DNA of 64,000 nucleotides from Sphingopyxis macrogoltabida (GCF_001314325.1 NZ_CP009429.1:2480501-2544500); one strand, 5' to 3'. Shown: positions 1 through 8,164, counted from the first letter of the stretch. Numbers and translations: made by a program. Notes: a model not told the origin generated them from the sequence alone.

Positions 1-48
1 CCGGCGAAGGGTGATCAGAGGCACGTGACTCTGATCACCCTTCGCCGG
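1..48. repeat. Perfect 20-bp inverted repeat (hairpin)
   Basis: Positions 1-20 and 29-48 are exact reverse complements separated by an 8-base spacer. The outer CCGGCGAAGG core resembles the palindromic intergenic repeats common in sphingomonads. It lies 28 bases before bioA and could act as the terminator of a gene off the left edge. There is no U-tract directly after it, so a repeat element is the safer call. Confidence 0.7.
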
Positions 49-76
49 GATGACGAAATTGGGTAAGGCCTAAGCG

Positions 77-1333
77 ATGACGATGAACCAATCCCCCGTC
101 TGGCACCCCTTCACTCAGCACGGTCTCGGCGACCCGACCCCGCTCATCGACCGCGCCGCGGGCGCGTGCCTTTACGACGCCGACGGCAATCGCTGGATCG
201 ACGCGATATCGAGCTGGTGGGTCACCACCCACGGCCACGCCCATCCGCGCATCATGGCGGCGATCCGCGCCCAGACCGAAAAGCTCGACCAGCTCATCTT
301 CGCCGGCTGGACGCACGAACCCGCCGAAACGCTCGCCGCCGAACTGATCCGCATCACCCCCGCCCCGCTCACCCGCGCCTTCTTCTCGGACTCGGGCTCG
401 ACCAGTGTCGAGGTCGCGCTCAAGATGGCGCTCGGCTACTGGTATAATATCGGCGAGCCGCGCCACCGCATCCTCGTCCTCGAACACAGCTATCACGGCG
501 ACACCATCGGCACGATGTCGGTCGGCGAACGCGGCGTCTACAACCGCGCCTGGCAGCCGCTGCTGTTCGACGTCGGCACCATCCCTTTCCCGCACGAGGG
601 GCAGGAACAGGCCACGCTCGACGCGCTCGAAGCCGCTTGTTCACAGAAACCGGCCGCCTTCATCGTCGAACCGCTCATCCTCGGCGCCGGCGGCATGCTG
701 ATCTACCCCGCATGGGTGCTCGCCGAAATGCGCGCCATCTGCGCGCGCCACAATGTCCTGTTCATCGCCGACGAGGTGATGACCGGCTGGGGGCGCACCG
801 GCACCCGCTTCGCCTGCGACCAAGCGGGGGTCATCCCCGATATCGTCTGCCTGTCGAAGGGGCTGACCGGCGGCGCGATCCCGCTTGCCGTCACTCTCTG
901 CACCGATCCGGTTTTCGACGCCCATTATTCGACCGACCGCGCCCGGACCTTCTATCATTCGTCCAGCTACACCGCGAACCCGATCGCCTGCGCCGCCGCG
1001 AACGCCAATCTCGAAATCTGGCGCGACGAACCGGTGCAGGCGCGCATCGACGCGCTCGCCGACGCGCAGGCGGCGCATCTCGCACTGCTCGCCGCCGATC
1101 CGCGCGCGCGCAGCCCCCGCCGCCTCGGCACCATCGCCGCGGTCGACATCGTGGTACCCGACAACGGCTATCTCTCGACCTTCGCGCCGCGCCTGATCGC
1201 CTTTGCCCGCGACCACGGCGTCCTCCTCCGTCCGCTCGGCAACAGCGTCTATGTGATGCCGCCCTATTGCATCGCCCCCGACGAGCTTGCGCAGGTGTGG
1301 GACACGATCAGGGCGTCGCTCGACGCATTGTGA
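77..1333 (+). CDS. bioA: Adenosylmethionine-8-amino-7-oxononanoate aminotransferase
   Basis: A PLP-dependent class III aminotransferase that converts 7-keto-8-aminopelargonate to 7,8-diaminopelargonate with S-adenosylmethionine as amino donor, in cytosolic biotin synthesis. The 418 residues match the usual BioA length. Visible marks are the N-terminal WHPFTQ motif, the ISSWWVTTHGH segment, the SDSGSTSVEVALKMA cofactor phosphate region, the DEVMTGWGRTG metal and ring-stacking block, and the Schiff-base lysine in CLSKGLTGG. ATG at 77 directly begins MTMNQSPVWHPF. No other bio gene is seen downstream, so here it is a single gene. The identification rests on family motifs and is firm. Confidence 0.93.
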   Translation: MTMNQSPVWHPFTQHGLGDPTPLIDRAAGACLYDADGNRWIDAISSWWVTTHGHAHPRIMAAIRAQTEKLDQLIFAGWTHEPAETLAAELIRITPAPLTRAFFSDSGSTSVEVALKMALGYWYNIGEPRHRILVLEHSYHGDTIGTMSVGERGVYNRAWQPLLFDVGTIPFPHEGQEQATLDALEAACSQKPAAFIVEPLILGAGGMLIYPAWVLAEMRAICARHNVLFIADEVMTGWGRTGTRFACDQAGVIPDIVCLSKGLTGGAIPLAVTLCTDPVFDAHYSTDRARTFYHSSSYTANPIACAAANANLEIWRDEPVQARIDALADAQAAHLALLAADPRARSPRRLGTIAAVDIVVPDNGYLSTFAPRLIAFARDHGVLLRPLGNSVYVMPPYCIAPDELAQVWDTIRASLDAL

Positions 1334-1363
1334 GGGGCGGGTTTCAGCGGATTACGATCCCAT

Positions 1364-1395
1364 CGTCACCCCGGGCTTGACCCGGGGCCCGCCTT
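1364..1395. repeat. Left arm of inverted palindromic repeat pair
   Basis: A 32-base CCCGGG-CTTGA-CCCGGG type element. It is the reverse complement of 1727-1758 with two mismatches. It sits 16 bases upstream of the GIY-YIG gene, so the gene is bracketed by the pair. Confidence 0.75.
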
Positions 1396-1411
1396 ATCTT
1401 TTCATGCGACG

Positions 1412-1756
1412 ATGGAGCGTTATCCCTGCGTTTATATTCTGGCGCGTTCCTCGCACGGCACGCTCTACACAGGCGTTACCTCCAACCTCGTCCAGCGTAT
1501 TCATCAGCACCGCGAGGGGATGTTTAAGGGCTACACCAAGGACTATGCGATCAAACGGCTCGTCTGGTTCGAACGCCACGAAATGATGGACTCGGCGATC
1601 TTGCGCGAAAAGCGGATCAAACGATGGCTGCGGCCGTGGAAATACGATTTGATCAACGCGGTGAATCCGACTTGGCGCGATCTTGCCGAGGATTTGGGAT
1701 TTGATCCCTTACCGCTGAATCCAAGGAAGGCGGGTCCCGGGTCAAGCCCGGGATGA
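1412..1756 (+). CDS. GIY-YIG nuclease domain protein
   Basis: A 114-residue single-domain protein of the small GIY-YIG endonuclease superfamily (UPF0213/COG2827 type). The N-terminal VYILARSSHGTLYTGVTSNL segment carries the degenerate GIY...YIG strand pair, followed by the conserved Arg and His region (LVQRIHQHREG) and a basic helix with REKRIKRWLR. Such proteins may act in DNA repair or as stand-alone nucleases; the substrate is unknown. The last nine residues (KAGPGSSPG) are encoded inside the right palindromic repeat, so the C-terminus is set by repeat DNA. The gene sits between inverted repeats and is unrelated to its neighbours, which hints at a mobile or repeat-associated cassette. Confidence 0.85.
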   Translation: MERYPCVYILARSSHGTLYTGVTSNLVQRIHQHREGMFKGYTKDYAIKRLVWFERHEMMDSAILREKRIKRWLRPWKYDLINAVNPTWRDLAEDLGFDPLPLNPRKAGPGSSPG

Positions 1757-1758
1757 CG
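1727..1758. repeat. Right arm of inverted palindromic repeat pair
   Basis: Reverse-complement partner of 1364-1395 (30 of 32 bases). It overlaps the 3' end and stop codon of the GIY-YIG gene. As RNA it can also fold on itself through the CCCGGG halves. Confidence 0.75.
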
Positions 1759-1951
1759 GAGACGCAAAGGTCCAGCACTCTCAACCCCCATCCGACCCCC
1801 GCCCTTCACCACACCCTTGGTTTCGCGCAATAAATCCCCATCTATACAAAACCGCACCGCACCCCTCTTCGCATGCGAAGGTTCGGCTTAGGTTCATCTG
1901 GCCGGGCTAGCGTGGTCCTCGGGGAATGGTGCGAGGGAATGACGAACGACG

Positions 1952-2377
1952 ATGAAAATGCCTGCCCGCCTCCTCTTCCCGCTACTCGCGGCTGCGGCGT
2001 TCGCCGCCCCGGCGCACGCCGACCCCAGCCTTGCGCAATCGGCGGAGCCGCCCGACAAATTCTCCTTCCTCATCACCTATGGCGCCGACCAGTGCCCCGA
2101 ATCGTCGGGCGAAGAGATCGTCGTCTGCGCGCAGGAGCCCGAAACCGAACGCTACCGCGTCCCCAAACCGCTGCGCGAGGAATTGAAGGAAGACGACGCG
2201 CCGATGGGCGGTAGCTGGGCCTCGGCGGTCGAGGGTTACGACAGCATCGCCCGCACGACGCGCCCGAACAGTTGCTCGGCGGTCGGCAGCTACGGCTTCA
2301 CCGGCTGCACCGCCGCCGCGATCCGCCAGTGGTTCGAGGAACGGCGCCTCTACGCGCAGCAGCAGGGCAAGGATTGA
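1952..2377 (+). CDS. Exported hypothetical protein
   Basis: A 141-residue protein of unknown function. Residues 1-23 form a clear Sec signal peptide (basic start, Ala/Leu core, AHA cleavage region), so the product is probably periplasmic. The mature part has four cysteines (DQCPES, VVCAQ, NSCSA, TGCTA) that could make two disulfides, and a short C-terminal helix. Proteins with a CPESSGEEIVVCA-like block are common in sphingomonads without an assigned role. ATG at 1952 gives the full signal peptide; a second ATG at 1958 is equally possible. Confidence 0.75.
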   Translation: MKMPARLLFPLLAAAAFAAPAHADPSLAQSAEPPDKFSFLITYGADQCPESSGEEIVVCAQEPETERYRVPKPLREELKEDDAPMGGSWASAVEGYDSIARTTRPNSCSAVGSYGFTGCTAAAIRQWFEERRLYAQQQGKD

Positions 2378-2430
2378 CGCCGCGCCGTTCGCGGGCCTAG
2401 CCTGACGCCTCCCCCAGTCAGGAGTTCGTC

Positions 2431-3066
2431 ATGCGCCTTGTCCTCCCCCTCGTCGCTTTCGCCGCCGCCATCGCGGTTCCCGTCATCGCGCAGAATGCGC
2501 CGCAGGTTCCCGGCCAGCCCGACAAGACACGCGTCGCGGCGGGCACGTACGCGGCCGATTCCGCGCACACGATGGTCGTCTGGGAAGTCGATCATCTGGG
2601 CTTCAGCAAATATAGCGGCATCTTCGGCGACGTCACCGGCACGCTCGTCCTCGATCCCGCCAATCCCGCCGCGGCGAAGGTCGATGTGACGATCCCGGTC
2701 GCCAAGGTCACCACTGCCAACGCCGGCCTCACCGCGCATCTGCTGCGCGCCGGCAAGGACGGCGGCAAGCCCGACTTCTTCGGCGCCGCGCCCGCCGACG
2801 CCAAATTCGTCTCGACCAGCGTCGTCCTCGACGACGACGGCGACGAGGCAAAGGTCACTGGCAACCTCACCCTCAACGGCGTGACCAAGCCCGTAACGCT
2901 CGACGTCGATTTCCACGGCGCCGGCACGGGCATGACCAAGAAGGAAACCGTCGGTTTCCAGGCCGAAACGACGATCAGGCGCAGCGACTTCGGCATCGCC
3001 TACGGCATCCCGATGGTCAGCGACGAAGTCGAACTCGAAATCCACGCGGCGTTCGAAAAGCAGTAA
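2431..3066 (+). CDS. YceI family periplasmic lipid-binding protein
   Basis: A 211-residue YceI-type lipocalin-like beta barrel. Members bind polyisoprenoid or other amphiphilic ligands in the periplasm. Residues 1-21 are a signal peptide ending near VIAQ. The family marks follow: the start of the domain at GTYAADSAHTMVVWEVDHLGFSKYSGIFGDVTGTL, the middle LTLNGVTKPVTLDVDF strand, and a C-terminal RRSDFGIAYGIPMVSDEVELEIHAAFE segment. Length and motif order are normal. A short strong SD (AGGAG) lies at 2420-2424, six bases before the ATG. It stands alone with a hairpin directly behind the stop. Confidence 0.9.
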   Translation: MRLVLPLVAFAAAIAVPVIAQNAPQVPGQPDKTRVAAGTYAADSAHTMVVWEVDHLGFSKYSGIFGDVTGTLVLDPANPAAAKVDVTIPVAKVTTANAGLTAHLLRAGKDGGKPDFFGAAPADAKFVSTSVVLDDDGDEAKVTGNLTLNGVTKPVTLDVDFHGAGTGMTKKETVGFQAETTIRRSDFGIAYGIPMVSDEVELEIHAAFEKQ

Positions 3067-3073
3067 GCGCCTG

Positions 3074-3102
3074 CCCTCCCCGTCGCGCCGCGGCGGGGAG
3101 GG
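3074..3102 (+). terminator. Hairpin after YceI gene
   Basis: A GC-rich hairpin with a 9-bp perfect stem (3074-3082 with 3094-3102) starts seven bases after the YceI stop. It lacks a long U-tract, so its termination strength is uncertain. Confidence 0.5.
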
Positions 3103-3164
3103 GCATTCATCCCCCAGCCATCGCACCCCGCCTAACCTCCCCGCCATCATCGGGAGGAACCATC

Positions 3165-3674
3165 ATGCGCCGCACCCTGCTTCTCGCTCTCGCGCTCGCC
3201 GCCACCCCCGCGCTGGCGCAAGCCAATCCGCAGATCGCCAATCCCCAGATAGATTACCCCGCTTTCCAGCAGCTCACCGCCAGCGTCGCCCCCGAACGCG
3301 CGGCGCGCCTGCTCGCCTTCGACCGTTTCAAGGCCGAGGCCGCGAAGCCCGGCGTCCTCCTCCTCGACGCGCGCTCGAAAGACGCCTTCGCCGCCGGGCA
3401 TATCGCAGGCGCGGTCAACCTGCCGCTCACCGATTTCACCGCCGACAGCCTCGCCGCGGTGATCGGCGCCAACCCCGACCGGCCTATCCTCATCTATTGC
3501 AACAATAATTTCGCCAACAACCGCGCCCCGGTGCCGATGAAGTCGCGCGCCCTCGCGCTCAATATCCAGACCTTCATCAACCTCGTCGGCTATGGCTATC
3601 CCAATGTCTGGGAACTCGGCGACGTCATCGATTTCGACGATCCCGCGGTCGGCTGGGTCAAGGCGGCCGGCTAG
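3165..3674 (+). CDS. Exported rhodanese-like domain protein
   Basis: A 169-residue protein with an N-terminal signal peptide (residues 1-19, ending ALAQA) and one rhodanese domain. The fold is shown by LLLDARSKDAFAAGHIAGAVNLPLTDF and the active loop LIYCNNNFANN with the putative catalytic Cys after IY. The loop is unusually rich in Asn compared with ordinary sulfurtransferases, so its thiol chemistry may differ. The location is expected to be periplasmic. SD GGGAGGA precedes the ATG. Substrate and partner are not apparent from the neighbours. Confidence 0.85.
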   Translation: MRRTLLLALALAATPALAQANPQIANPQIDYPAFQQLTASVAPERAARLLAFDRFKAEAAKPGVLLLDARSKDAFAAGHIAGAVNLPLTDFTADSLAAVIGANPDRPILIYCNNNFANNRAPVPMKSRALALNIQTFINLVGYGYPNVWELGDVIDFDDPAVGWVKAAG

Positions 3675-3741
3675 CCGCACCCCAATCTGTCACACGACTC
3701 CGCTACCTGTCGGGCGACCCCAGCCGACAGGAGTGAAGGCG

Positions 3742-4104
3742 ATGAGCGAACTGGTACGCGAAATTGTCGAAGTGAACGCCGCGATCAGCGGCGACGAGGA
3801 AAATCCCGTGCTGACCGTCGAGGTCGAGGGGCTCGCCCCGACCGCGGGCTGGACCGCCGTCCGGCTCGACCCGCATGTCTATATCACCCCGCCCGAGGAC
3901 GGTTTTCAGGACTTCGACCTTGTCGGCGACCGCCCGTCGGATGCCGCCGCCGACGCGCTGACCGAGGTCGAGGCCGCATGGGAAGGCCCGCTCGCCGACT
4001 GGTGCATCGGCGTCCGCGTCCACGCCGTCGACAATATGTTCGAGGAAGAAGTTTACGAACCGTGGGACGAAGAGGACGACGTCGCCCAGGACGAGGCCGC
4101 CTGA
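3742..4104 (+). CDS. Small acidic hypothetical protein
   Basis: A 120-residue very acidic cytosolic protein with no signal peptide or membrane segment. The C-terminus is a run of Asp/Glu (EEEVYEPWDEEDDVAQDEAA). No known domain is recognised. The start at 3742 is chosen because an AGGAGTG Shine-Dalgarno lies 8-14 bases before it; the frame is open further upstream but overlaps the rhodanese gene out of frame. Confidence 0.65.
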   Translation: MSELVREIVEVNAAISGDEENPVLTVEVEGLAPTAGWTAVRLDPHVYITPPEDGFQDFDLVGDRPSDAAADALTEVEAAWEGPLADWCIGVRVHAVDNMFEEEVYEPWDEEDDVAQDEAA

Positions 4105-4230
4105 CCCAACCGCATAACCCGCCGCATAACCCCTGACTTCGCCGGGCCGCGTCTTCCCCCATTCGCGGTCCGGCGACATTTTTGGTCTTCCCCCTTGCCA
4201 AGCGCGACATTTTGAACCAATAGCGTCGCC

Positions 4231-4281
4231 ATGCGCTCCGACGCCCTTCTTCTTCTGCGACTTACACGCCCTTGGGCGTGA
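4231..4281 (+). CDS. leuL: Leucine-rich leader peptide of leuA (putative)
   Basis: A 16-codon ORF reading MRSDALLLLRLTRPWA, 84 bases before leuA. Five of the 16 codons are Leu, four of them consecutive, which is the signature of a ribosome-mediated attenuation leader. A leucine shortage would stall the ribosome over the Leu run and change the folding of the RNA behind it. The ORF is too short for standard gene finders. No good Shine-Dalgarno is visible, so translation itself is an inference. Confidence 0.65.
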   Translation: MRSDALLLLRLTRPWA

Positions 4282-4320
4282 CACTGGCTGCGCGCTAGTC
4301 GCGGCCACCCGCTCAAGGGT
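4265..4320 (+). promoter_or_regulatory. Putative leu attenuator (alternative RNA structures)
   Basis: Two mutually exclusive foldings are visible. Bases 4265-4280 form a perfect local hairpin at the end of the leader ORF. The part 4269-4278 can instead pair with 4310-4319 (one G-U pair), and the latter can also form a small local hairpin 4307-4320. The region between holds a further GC stem (near 4286-4306). There is no clear U-tract, so the mechanism could be transcriptional or translational. Confidence 0.45.
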
Positions 4321-4365
4321 CCGATCGACAAGCACCGCAACCGACAGCAGAAGAAGACCACACCC

Positions 4366-6030
4366 ATGCCCATGCTCCGCGACCCCTCGGTCAAGTATAA
4401 CGCCTTCCCGCAGGTTCCCTTGGCGAACCGCGAATGGCCCGGCCGCGTCACCACCAGCGCGCCGATCTGGCTCTCCACCGACATGCGCGACGGCAACCAG
4501 TCGCTGATCGACCCGATGGATGCCGAGAAAAAGGCGCGCTTCTTCGACCTGCTCGTCCGCTGCGGGTTCAAGGAGATCGAGGTCGGCTTCCCCAGCGCCG
4601 GTGCGACCGAATTCGACTTCATCTCGGGCCTCGTGAAGAACGGCCGCATCCCGGGCGACGTCACCCCGCAGGTGCTGACCCAGTCGCGCGCCGACCTCAT
4701 CCGCACCAGCTTCGACAGCCTCGAAGGCGCCAAAACCGCGATCGTCCACGTCTATAACGCGGTCAGCCCCGCCTGGCGCAAGATCGTCTTCGGCATGGAC
4801 ATGCCCGCGATCAAGCAGATCGCGATCGAGGGCGCGAAGCAGCTTCGCGACAATGCCGCGCGCCTGCCCGGCACCGACTGGCGCTTCGAATATAGCCCCG
4901 AAACCTTCTCGACCGCCGAGCTCGATTTCAGCATCGCCTGCTGCGAAGCGGTGATGGAGATCCTCCAGCCGACGGTCGACAAGCCGATCATCCTCAACCT
5001 CCCCGCGACGGTCGAGGCATCGACGGCGAACATCTACGCCGACCAGATCGAATATTTCTGCAAGAACCTCCCGAACCGCGACCGCGCGATCATCTCCCTG
5101 CACACCCACAACGACCGCGGCACCGGCGTCGCGGCGGCCGAGCTCGGCCTGCTCGCGGGCGCGGACCGCGTCGAGGGCTGCCTGTTCGGCAATGGCGAGC
5201 GCACCGGCAACACCTGCCTCGTCACCATCGCGCTCAACATGTACACGCAGGGCGTCGACCCCGAACTCGACTTCTCGAACATCGACGAGGTCATCCAGAC
5301 GGTCGAATATTGCAACCAGCTCCCCGTCCACCCGCGCCACCCCTATGGCGGCGAGCTCGTCTACACCGCCTTCTCGGGCAGCCATCAGGACGCGATCAAG
5401 AAAGGCTTCGCCGCGCGCGAGCGCCAGAATGACGAACGCTGGGAGGTCCCCTATCTGCCCATCGACCCCGCCGACCTCGGCCGCAGCTACGAAGCGGTGA
5501 TCCGCGTCAACAGCCAGTCGGGCAAGGGCGGCGTCGCATGGGTGCTCGAACAGGACAAGGGCCTGAAACTGCCCAAGAAGATGCAGGCAAGCTTCAGCCA
5601 CACCGTCCAGGCGCTTGCCGACCAGACGAGCCGCGAACTCGGCGCCGAGGACATCTGGCAAGCCTTCGAGGGCGCCTACCTCACCACCGAAGCCAAGCGC
5701 TTCCAGCTCGTCGACTGGTCCGAAACGCACTCGGGCGCCGACCGCATCTTCGCCGGCAAGCTCACCATCGACGGCACCCCGCGCAGCGTCAGCGGCCGCG
5801 GCAACGGCCTGATGTCGAGCGTCATCGCGGCCTTGAGCGAAAGCGGCGGCCCGGTGATGGACATCGTCGATTACAGCGAGCACGCGATCGGCCAGGGCAG
5901 CAATGTGCAGGCCGCGGCGTATGTGGAGTGCCGCACGGCGGACGGGAAAAGCCTGTTCGGCTGCGGCCTCGACACCGACGTTGCGACGGCGAGCGTGCGG
6001 GCGATCCTTTCAGCCGCCAACGGCGCGTAA
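4366..6030 (+). CDS. leuA: 2-isopropylmalate synthase
   Basis: Catalyses the first committed step of leucine synthesis: acetyl-CoA plus 2-oxoisovalerate to 2-isopropylmalate, in the cytosol. The 554 residues correspond to the long LeuA form. The TIM barrel carries the DMRDGNQSL motif near residue 44 (metal and substrate site), and the HTHNDRGTGVAAAELGLLAGADRVEGCLFGNGERTGN block near 245-285 holds the metal histidines and the catalytic region. The C-terminal allosteric domain (about 430-554) includes the SGRGNGLMSSVIAAL and QGSNVQAAAYVE segments used for leucine feedback. The leader peptide upstream points to regulation by leucine supply. The gene is monocistronic here. Confidence 0.95.
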   Translation: MPMLRDPSVKYNAFPQVPLANREWPGRVTTSAPIWLSTDMRDGNQSLIDPMDAEKKARFFDLLVRCGFKEIEVGFPSAGATEFDFISGLVKNGRIPGDVTPQVLTQSRADLIRTSFDSLEGAKTAIVHVYNAVSPAWRKIVFGMDMPAIKQIAIEGAKQLRDNAARLPGTDWRFEYSPETFSTAELDFSIACCEAVMEILQPTVDKPIILNLPATVEASTANIYADQIEYFCKNLPNRDRAIISLHTHNDRGTGVAAAELGLLAGADRVEGCLFGNGERTGNTCLVTIALNMYTQGVDPELDFSNIDEVIQTVEYCNQLPVHPRHPYGGELVYTAFSGSHQDAIKKGFAARERQNDERWEVPYLPIDPADLGRSYEAVIRVNSQSGKGGVAWVLEQDKGLKLPKKMQASFSHTVQALADQTSRELGAEDIWQAFEGAYLTTEAKRFQLVDWSETHSGADRIFAGKLTIDGTPRSVSGRGNGLMSSVIAALSESGGPVMDIVDYSEHAIGQGSNVQAAAYVECRTADGKSLFGCGLDTDVATASVRAILSAANGA

Positions 6031-6156
6031 AACGCCGCCCCTCCACCGCTTCGCGGTCCCCCTCCCCATGCCTGCGGCACAGGGAGGAAAACGGAGGCAG
6101 GCGAATGGCTCACCGGCCTTGGCAAGTTGTTAAAACCCCGCGTCTAATGTCGGAAC

Positions 6157-6789
6157 ATGACCGCGCGCAGCCAAACAATCGAACAGGAAAGAGCCTCCCT
6201 TCTGTCGCGCTTTCGCCGCGACCCGGCGGGGCTCGTCTATTCGCGCGTGCCGGGCGGCGAGGGACGGCTGGTCAGCGAGGACGAGGCGACGGCGCTGCTC
6301 GTCGAATTCGAGCTGATGGCGGGTCGCCACGGCCGCCGCTTTTCCCATACGGTGTGGGCGGCGGTCCTCGGCGTTCCGCTCTTTGCCATACTCGCCGCCA
6401 CCCTGAACCCGCTGTTCAGCCTGCTGGCAATCCCCGCACTTGTCGGCTGGTTTTTCGTCGCGGTCGTCCAGCGGCTGAAGCGCGCCCGCTTCGTCGCCGG
6501 CATCTGGGCGGGGCTCGACCGCAACCCGCCGGTGCGCGCGCTCTCGCGCGCCGAAAAGCTGGCGCGCGGCTTTGCTCTTCCGTGGTCGCAGACCGCACTC
6601 ATCTTCGGCGTCATCATACCCCTTGCCTTTTTCATCAAGATACCCGCGTCCGCCCTGCCCCGACCCTGGGGCGACTGGCAGATGGCGGCGATCGCCCTTC
6701 TGTTCGCCGTCGCGATTGCGATGCTGGTCGGGCGCGGAATCTGGCTCTGGCGACGCCGCATCGCCGGGCGAACGAGCGGCGGCCGATAA
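6157..6789 (+). CDS. Membrane hypothetical protein
   Basis: A 210-residue integral membrane protein of unknown family. A charged cytosolic N-terminus (about 55 residues) is followed by two hydrophobic segments near residues 65-105 and two more near 145-200, with a basic C-terminal tail (RRRIAGRTSGGR). No catalytic motif is recognised. The gene is separated from leuA by about 125 bases and from the following acetyltransferase by about 80, both on the same strand, without a clear functional link. Confidence 0.6.
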   Translation: MTARSQTIEQERASLLSRFRRDPAGLVYSRVPGGEGRLVSEDEATALLVEFELMAGRHGRRFSHTVWAAVLGVPLFAILAATLNPLFSLLAIPALVGWFFVAVVQRLKRARFVAGIWAGLDRNPPVRALSRAEKLARGFALPWSQTALIFGVIIPLAFFIKIPASALPRPWGDWQMAAIALLFAVAIAMLVGRGIWLWRRRIAGRTSGGR

Positions 6790-6868
6790 TCGCCGCTTTT
6801 CCCAACCCCCAGCATTTCTGGGCCTTGCGGGCGCTGGACGCCGCCACTGTCGGGCTTATACCGGCGCC

Positions 6869-7420
6869 ATGCTGACTCACCGCCTCGCCACCCCCGCCGA
6901 CCTCGACGCGCTGCGCGCAGTGATGGCGCGCGCCATCGCCGAGTTGCAGCAGGGCTTTCTGGACCCCGCGCAGATCGCCGCCAGCCGCGCGGTGATGGGG
7001 CTCGATACGCAGTTGATCGCCGACGGCACCTATTTCGTCATCGAGGAAGCGGGCGCGGGCGGGGTGAAGATCGCGGGCTGCGGCGGCTGGTCGCATCGCG
7101 CGACGCTCTATGGCGGCGACCACAGCAAGGATTTGCGCGATCCGGCGCCGCTCGACCCCGCGGTCGACGCGGCGCGCATCCGCGCCATGTACACCCACCC
7201 CGACTTCACCCGCCGCGGGGTCGGACGGATGATCATGACGCTGTGCGAGGACGCCGCGCGCGCCGCGGGCTTTCGCCGCGCCGAGATGATGGCGACGCTG
7301 TCGGGCGAGCCGCTGTACCGCGCCTGCGGCTATACCCCGATCGAGCATGTCGACACCCCGGGCGCCGACGGCGTCGCGGTGCCGATGATCCGCATGGGGA
7401 AGGATATTGCGCGCGGCTGA
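6869..7420 (+). CDS. GNAT family N-acetyltransferase
   Basis: A 183-residue GCN5-related acetyltransferase that would move an acetyl group from acetyl-CoA to an unknown amine. The acetyl-CoA pyrophosphate loop is read as RRGVGRMIM (R/Q-x-x-G-x-G/A) near residues 110-118, preceded by the IRAMYTHPDF strand and followed by the helix CEDAARAAGFRRAEMMATLSGEPLYRACGYTPIE, typical of the family C-terminal half. ATG 6869 is chosen because the upstream in-frame extension overlaps non-coding sequence and lacks a SD. Substrate cannot be read from the sequence. Confidence 0.85.
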   Translation: MLTHRLATPADLDALRAVMARAIAELQQGFLDPAQIAASRAVMGLDTQLIADGTYFVIEEAGAGGVKIAGCGGWSHRATLYGGDHSKDLRDPAPLDPAVDAARIRAMYTHPDFTRRGVGRMIMTLCEDAARAAGFRRAEMMATLSGEPLYRACGYTPIEHVDTPGADGVAVPMIRMGKDIARG

Positions 7421-7524
7421 ACCCGTCCGCCGCAGCGCGCCCACGCCTGACCGGATCGCCGTATCGCCCGCCGCCGCTTTGGCGTTAGGCGCGGTGGCAG
7501 GGGTTGGCTGATGGAGTAAGCATC

Positions 7525-8091
7525 GTGAACGCATATACGCCCCCCGCCGCGGGCGCCCGCCCCGCCGTGCCGGTCGATCCGGCGAATCCGGACGCGGCCG
7601 GGATGTTCTGGGGCCTGCAATATTGCCGCGCCGGCATGTTGTCGCTCACCCGCCTCGAACTGGCGATGGAAAGCGGCGACCGGCAACGGATCATCGAGGC
7701 GATCGACCGCCTCCACGCCCTCGACGGCGAGATCGAGCGCACCGTCGCCGCGCTGCCCGTCCCCGCTGCGCCCGACCCGGCGCGCGCCGCGATCGAGGAA
7801 TATCTGGGGCGCGAGAAGATGGCGGTGGCGTTCGAAAAGCTCGTCCTCGCCAGCGGGATCAGCGGCCCCGGCATCGCCTCGCCCGCCGGACGTCCGCCGC
7901 GCCCGCATGCCCCCGCCGCCGCGGTGCCCGCACACCCCGACGCCGGCGCCGACGCCCTCTGGCCGGCGCTCGAAGACGCCCCGCCCTTTGCCGCGCGGCC
8001 CGCCGGATTCCTCGCCGAATGTGGCGCGAAAGCGGCGATCCTGCTTGCCATCGTCGCGGCGACGGGGGCGACGCTGGCGGTGGCATTGTAG
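7525..8091 (+). CDS. Hypothetical protein with C-terminal membrane anchor
   Basis: A protein of about 188 residues. An N-terminal helical region (residues 20-80, with a stretch like LTRLELAMESGDRQRIIEAIDRL) is followed by a Pro/Ala-rich linker and one C-terminal hydrophobic segment (AAILLAIVAATGATLAVAL) that could anchor it in the membrane. GTG at 7525 is preferred because GGAG lies nine bases before it; an in-frame TTG at 7504 would add seven residues. No family is recognised. Confidence 0.55.
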   Translation: MNAYTPPAAGARPAVPVDPANPDAAGMFWGLQYCRAGMLSLTRLELAMESGDRQRIIEAIDRLHALDGEIERTVAALPVPAAPDPARAAIEEYLGREKMAVAFEKLVLASGISGPGIASPAGRPPRPHAPAAAVPAHPDAGADALWPALEDAPPFAARPAGFLAECGAKAAILLAIVAATGATLAVAL

Positions 8092-8104
8092 GAGCAGAAA
8101 CACG

Positions 8105-8124
8105 ATATAAAGAAATCTTTATAT
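8105..8124. promoter_or_regulatory. SahR/SamR-like operator palindrome
   Basis: A 20-bp near-perfect AT-rich palindrome, ATATAAAGA-AA-TCTTTATAT, in otherwise GC-rich DNA. It lies six bases upstream of the -35 hexamer of the metE promoter. The motif resembles the ArsR-family SahR/SamR operators known for methionine-cycle genes of proteobacteria (recalled consensus ATATAAAGATATCTTTATAT, not checked here). It predicts repression in response to SAM or SAH. Confidence 0.65.
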
Positions 8125-8129
8125 GTGAC

Positions 8130-8157
8130 TTGACAGCGAAGAGCGACAGGCTATGCT
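8130..8157 (+). promoter_or_regulatory. Putative sigma-70 promoter of metE
   Basis: A consensus -35 TTGACA (8130-8135) and a -10 TATGCT (8152-8157) with 16 bases between. Transcription would start near 8164, exactly where the cobalamin riboswitch begins. Confidence 0.6.
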
Positions 8158-8164
8158 TCAGCCT

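Noticed and set aside
1873..2214. A 113-codon plus-strand ORF before and over the exported protein gene
   Set aside because: It overlaps in another frame a gene with a clear signal peptide and has an Arg/Pro-rich shadow composition.
3703..5883. A 726-codon minus-strand ORF over leuA
   Set aside because: leuA has all family motifs; the antisense product has no recognisable fold.
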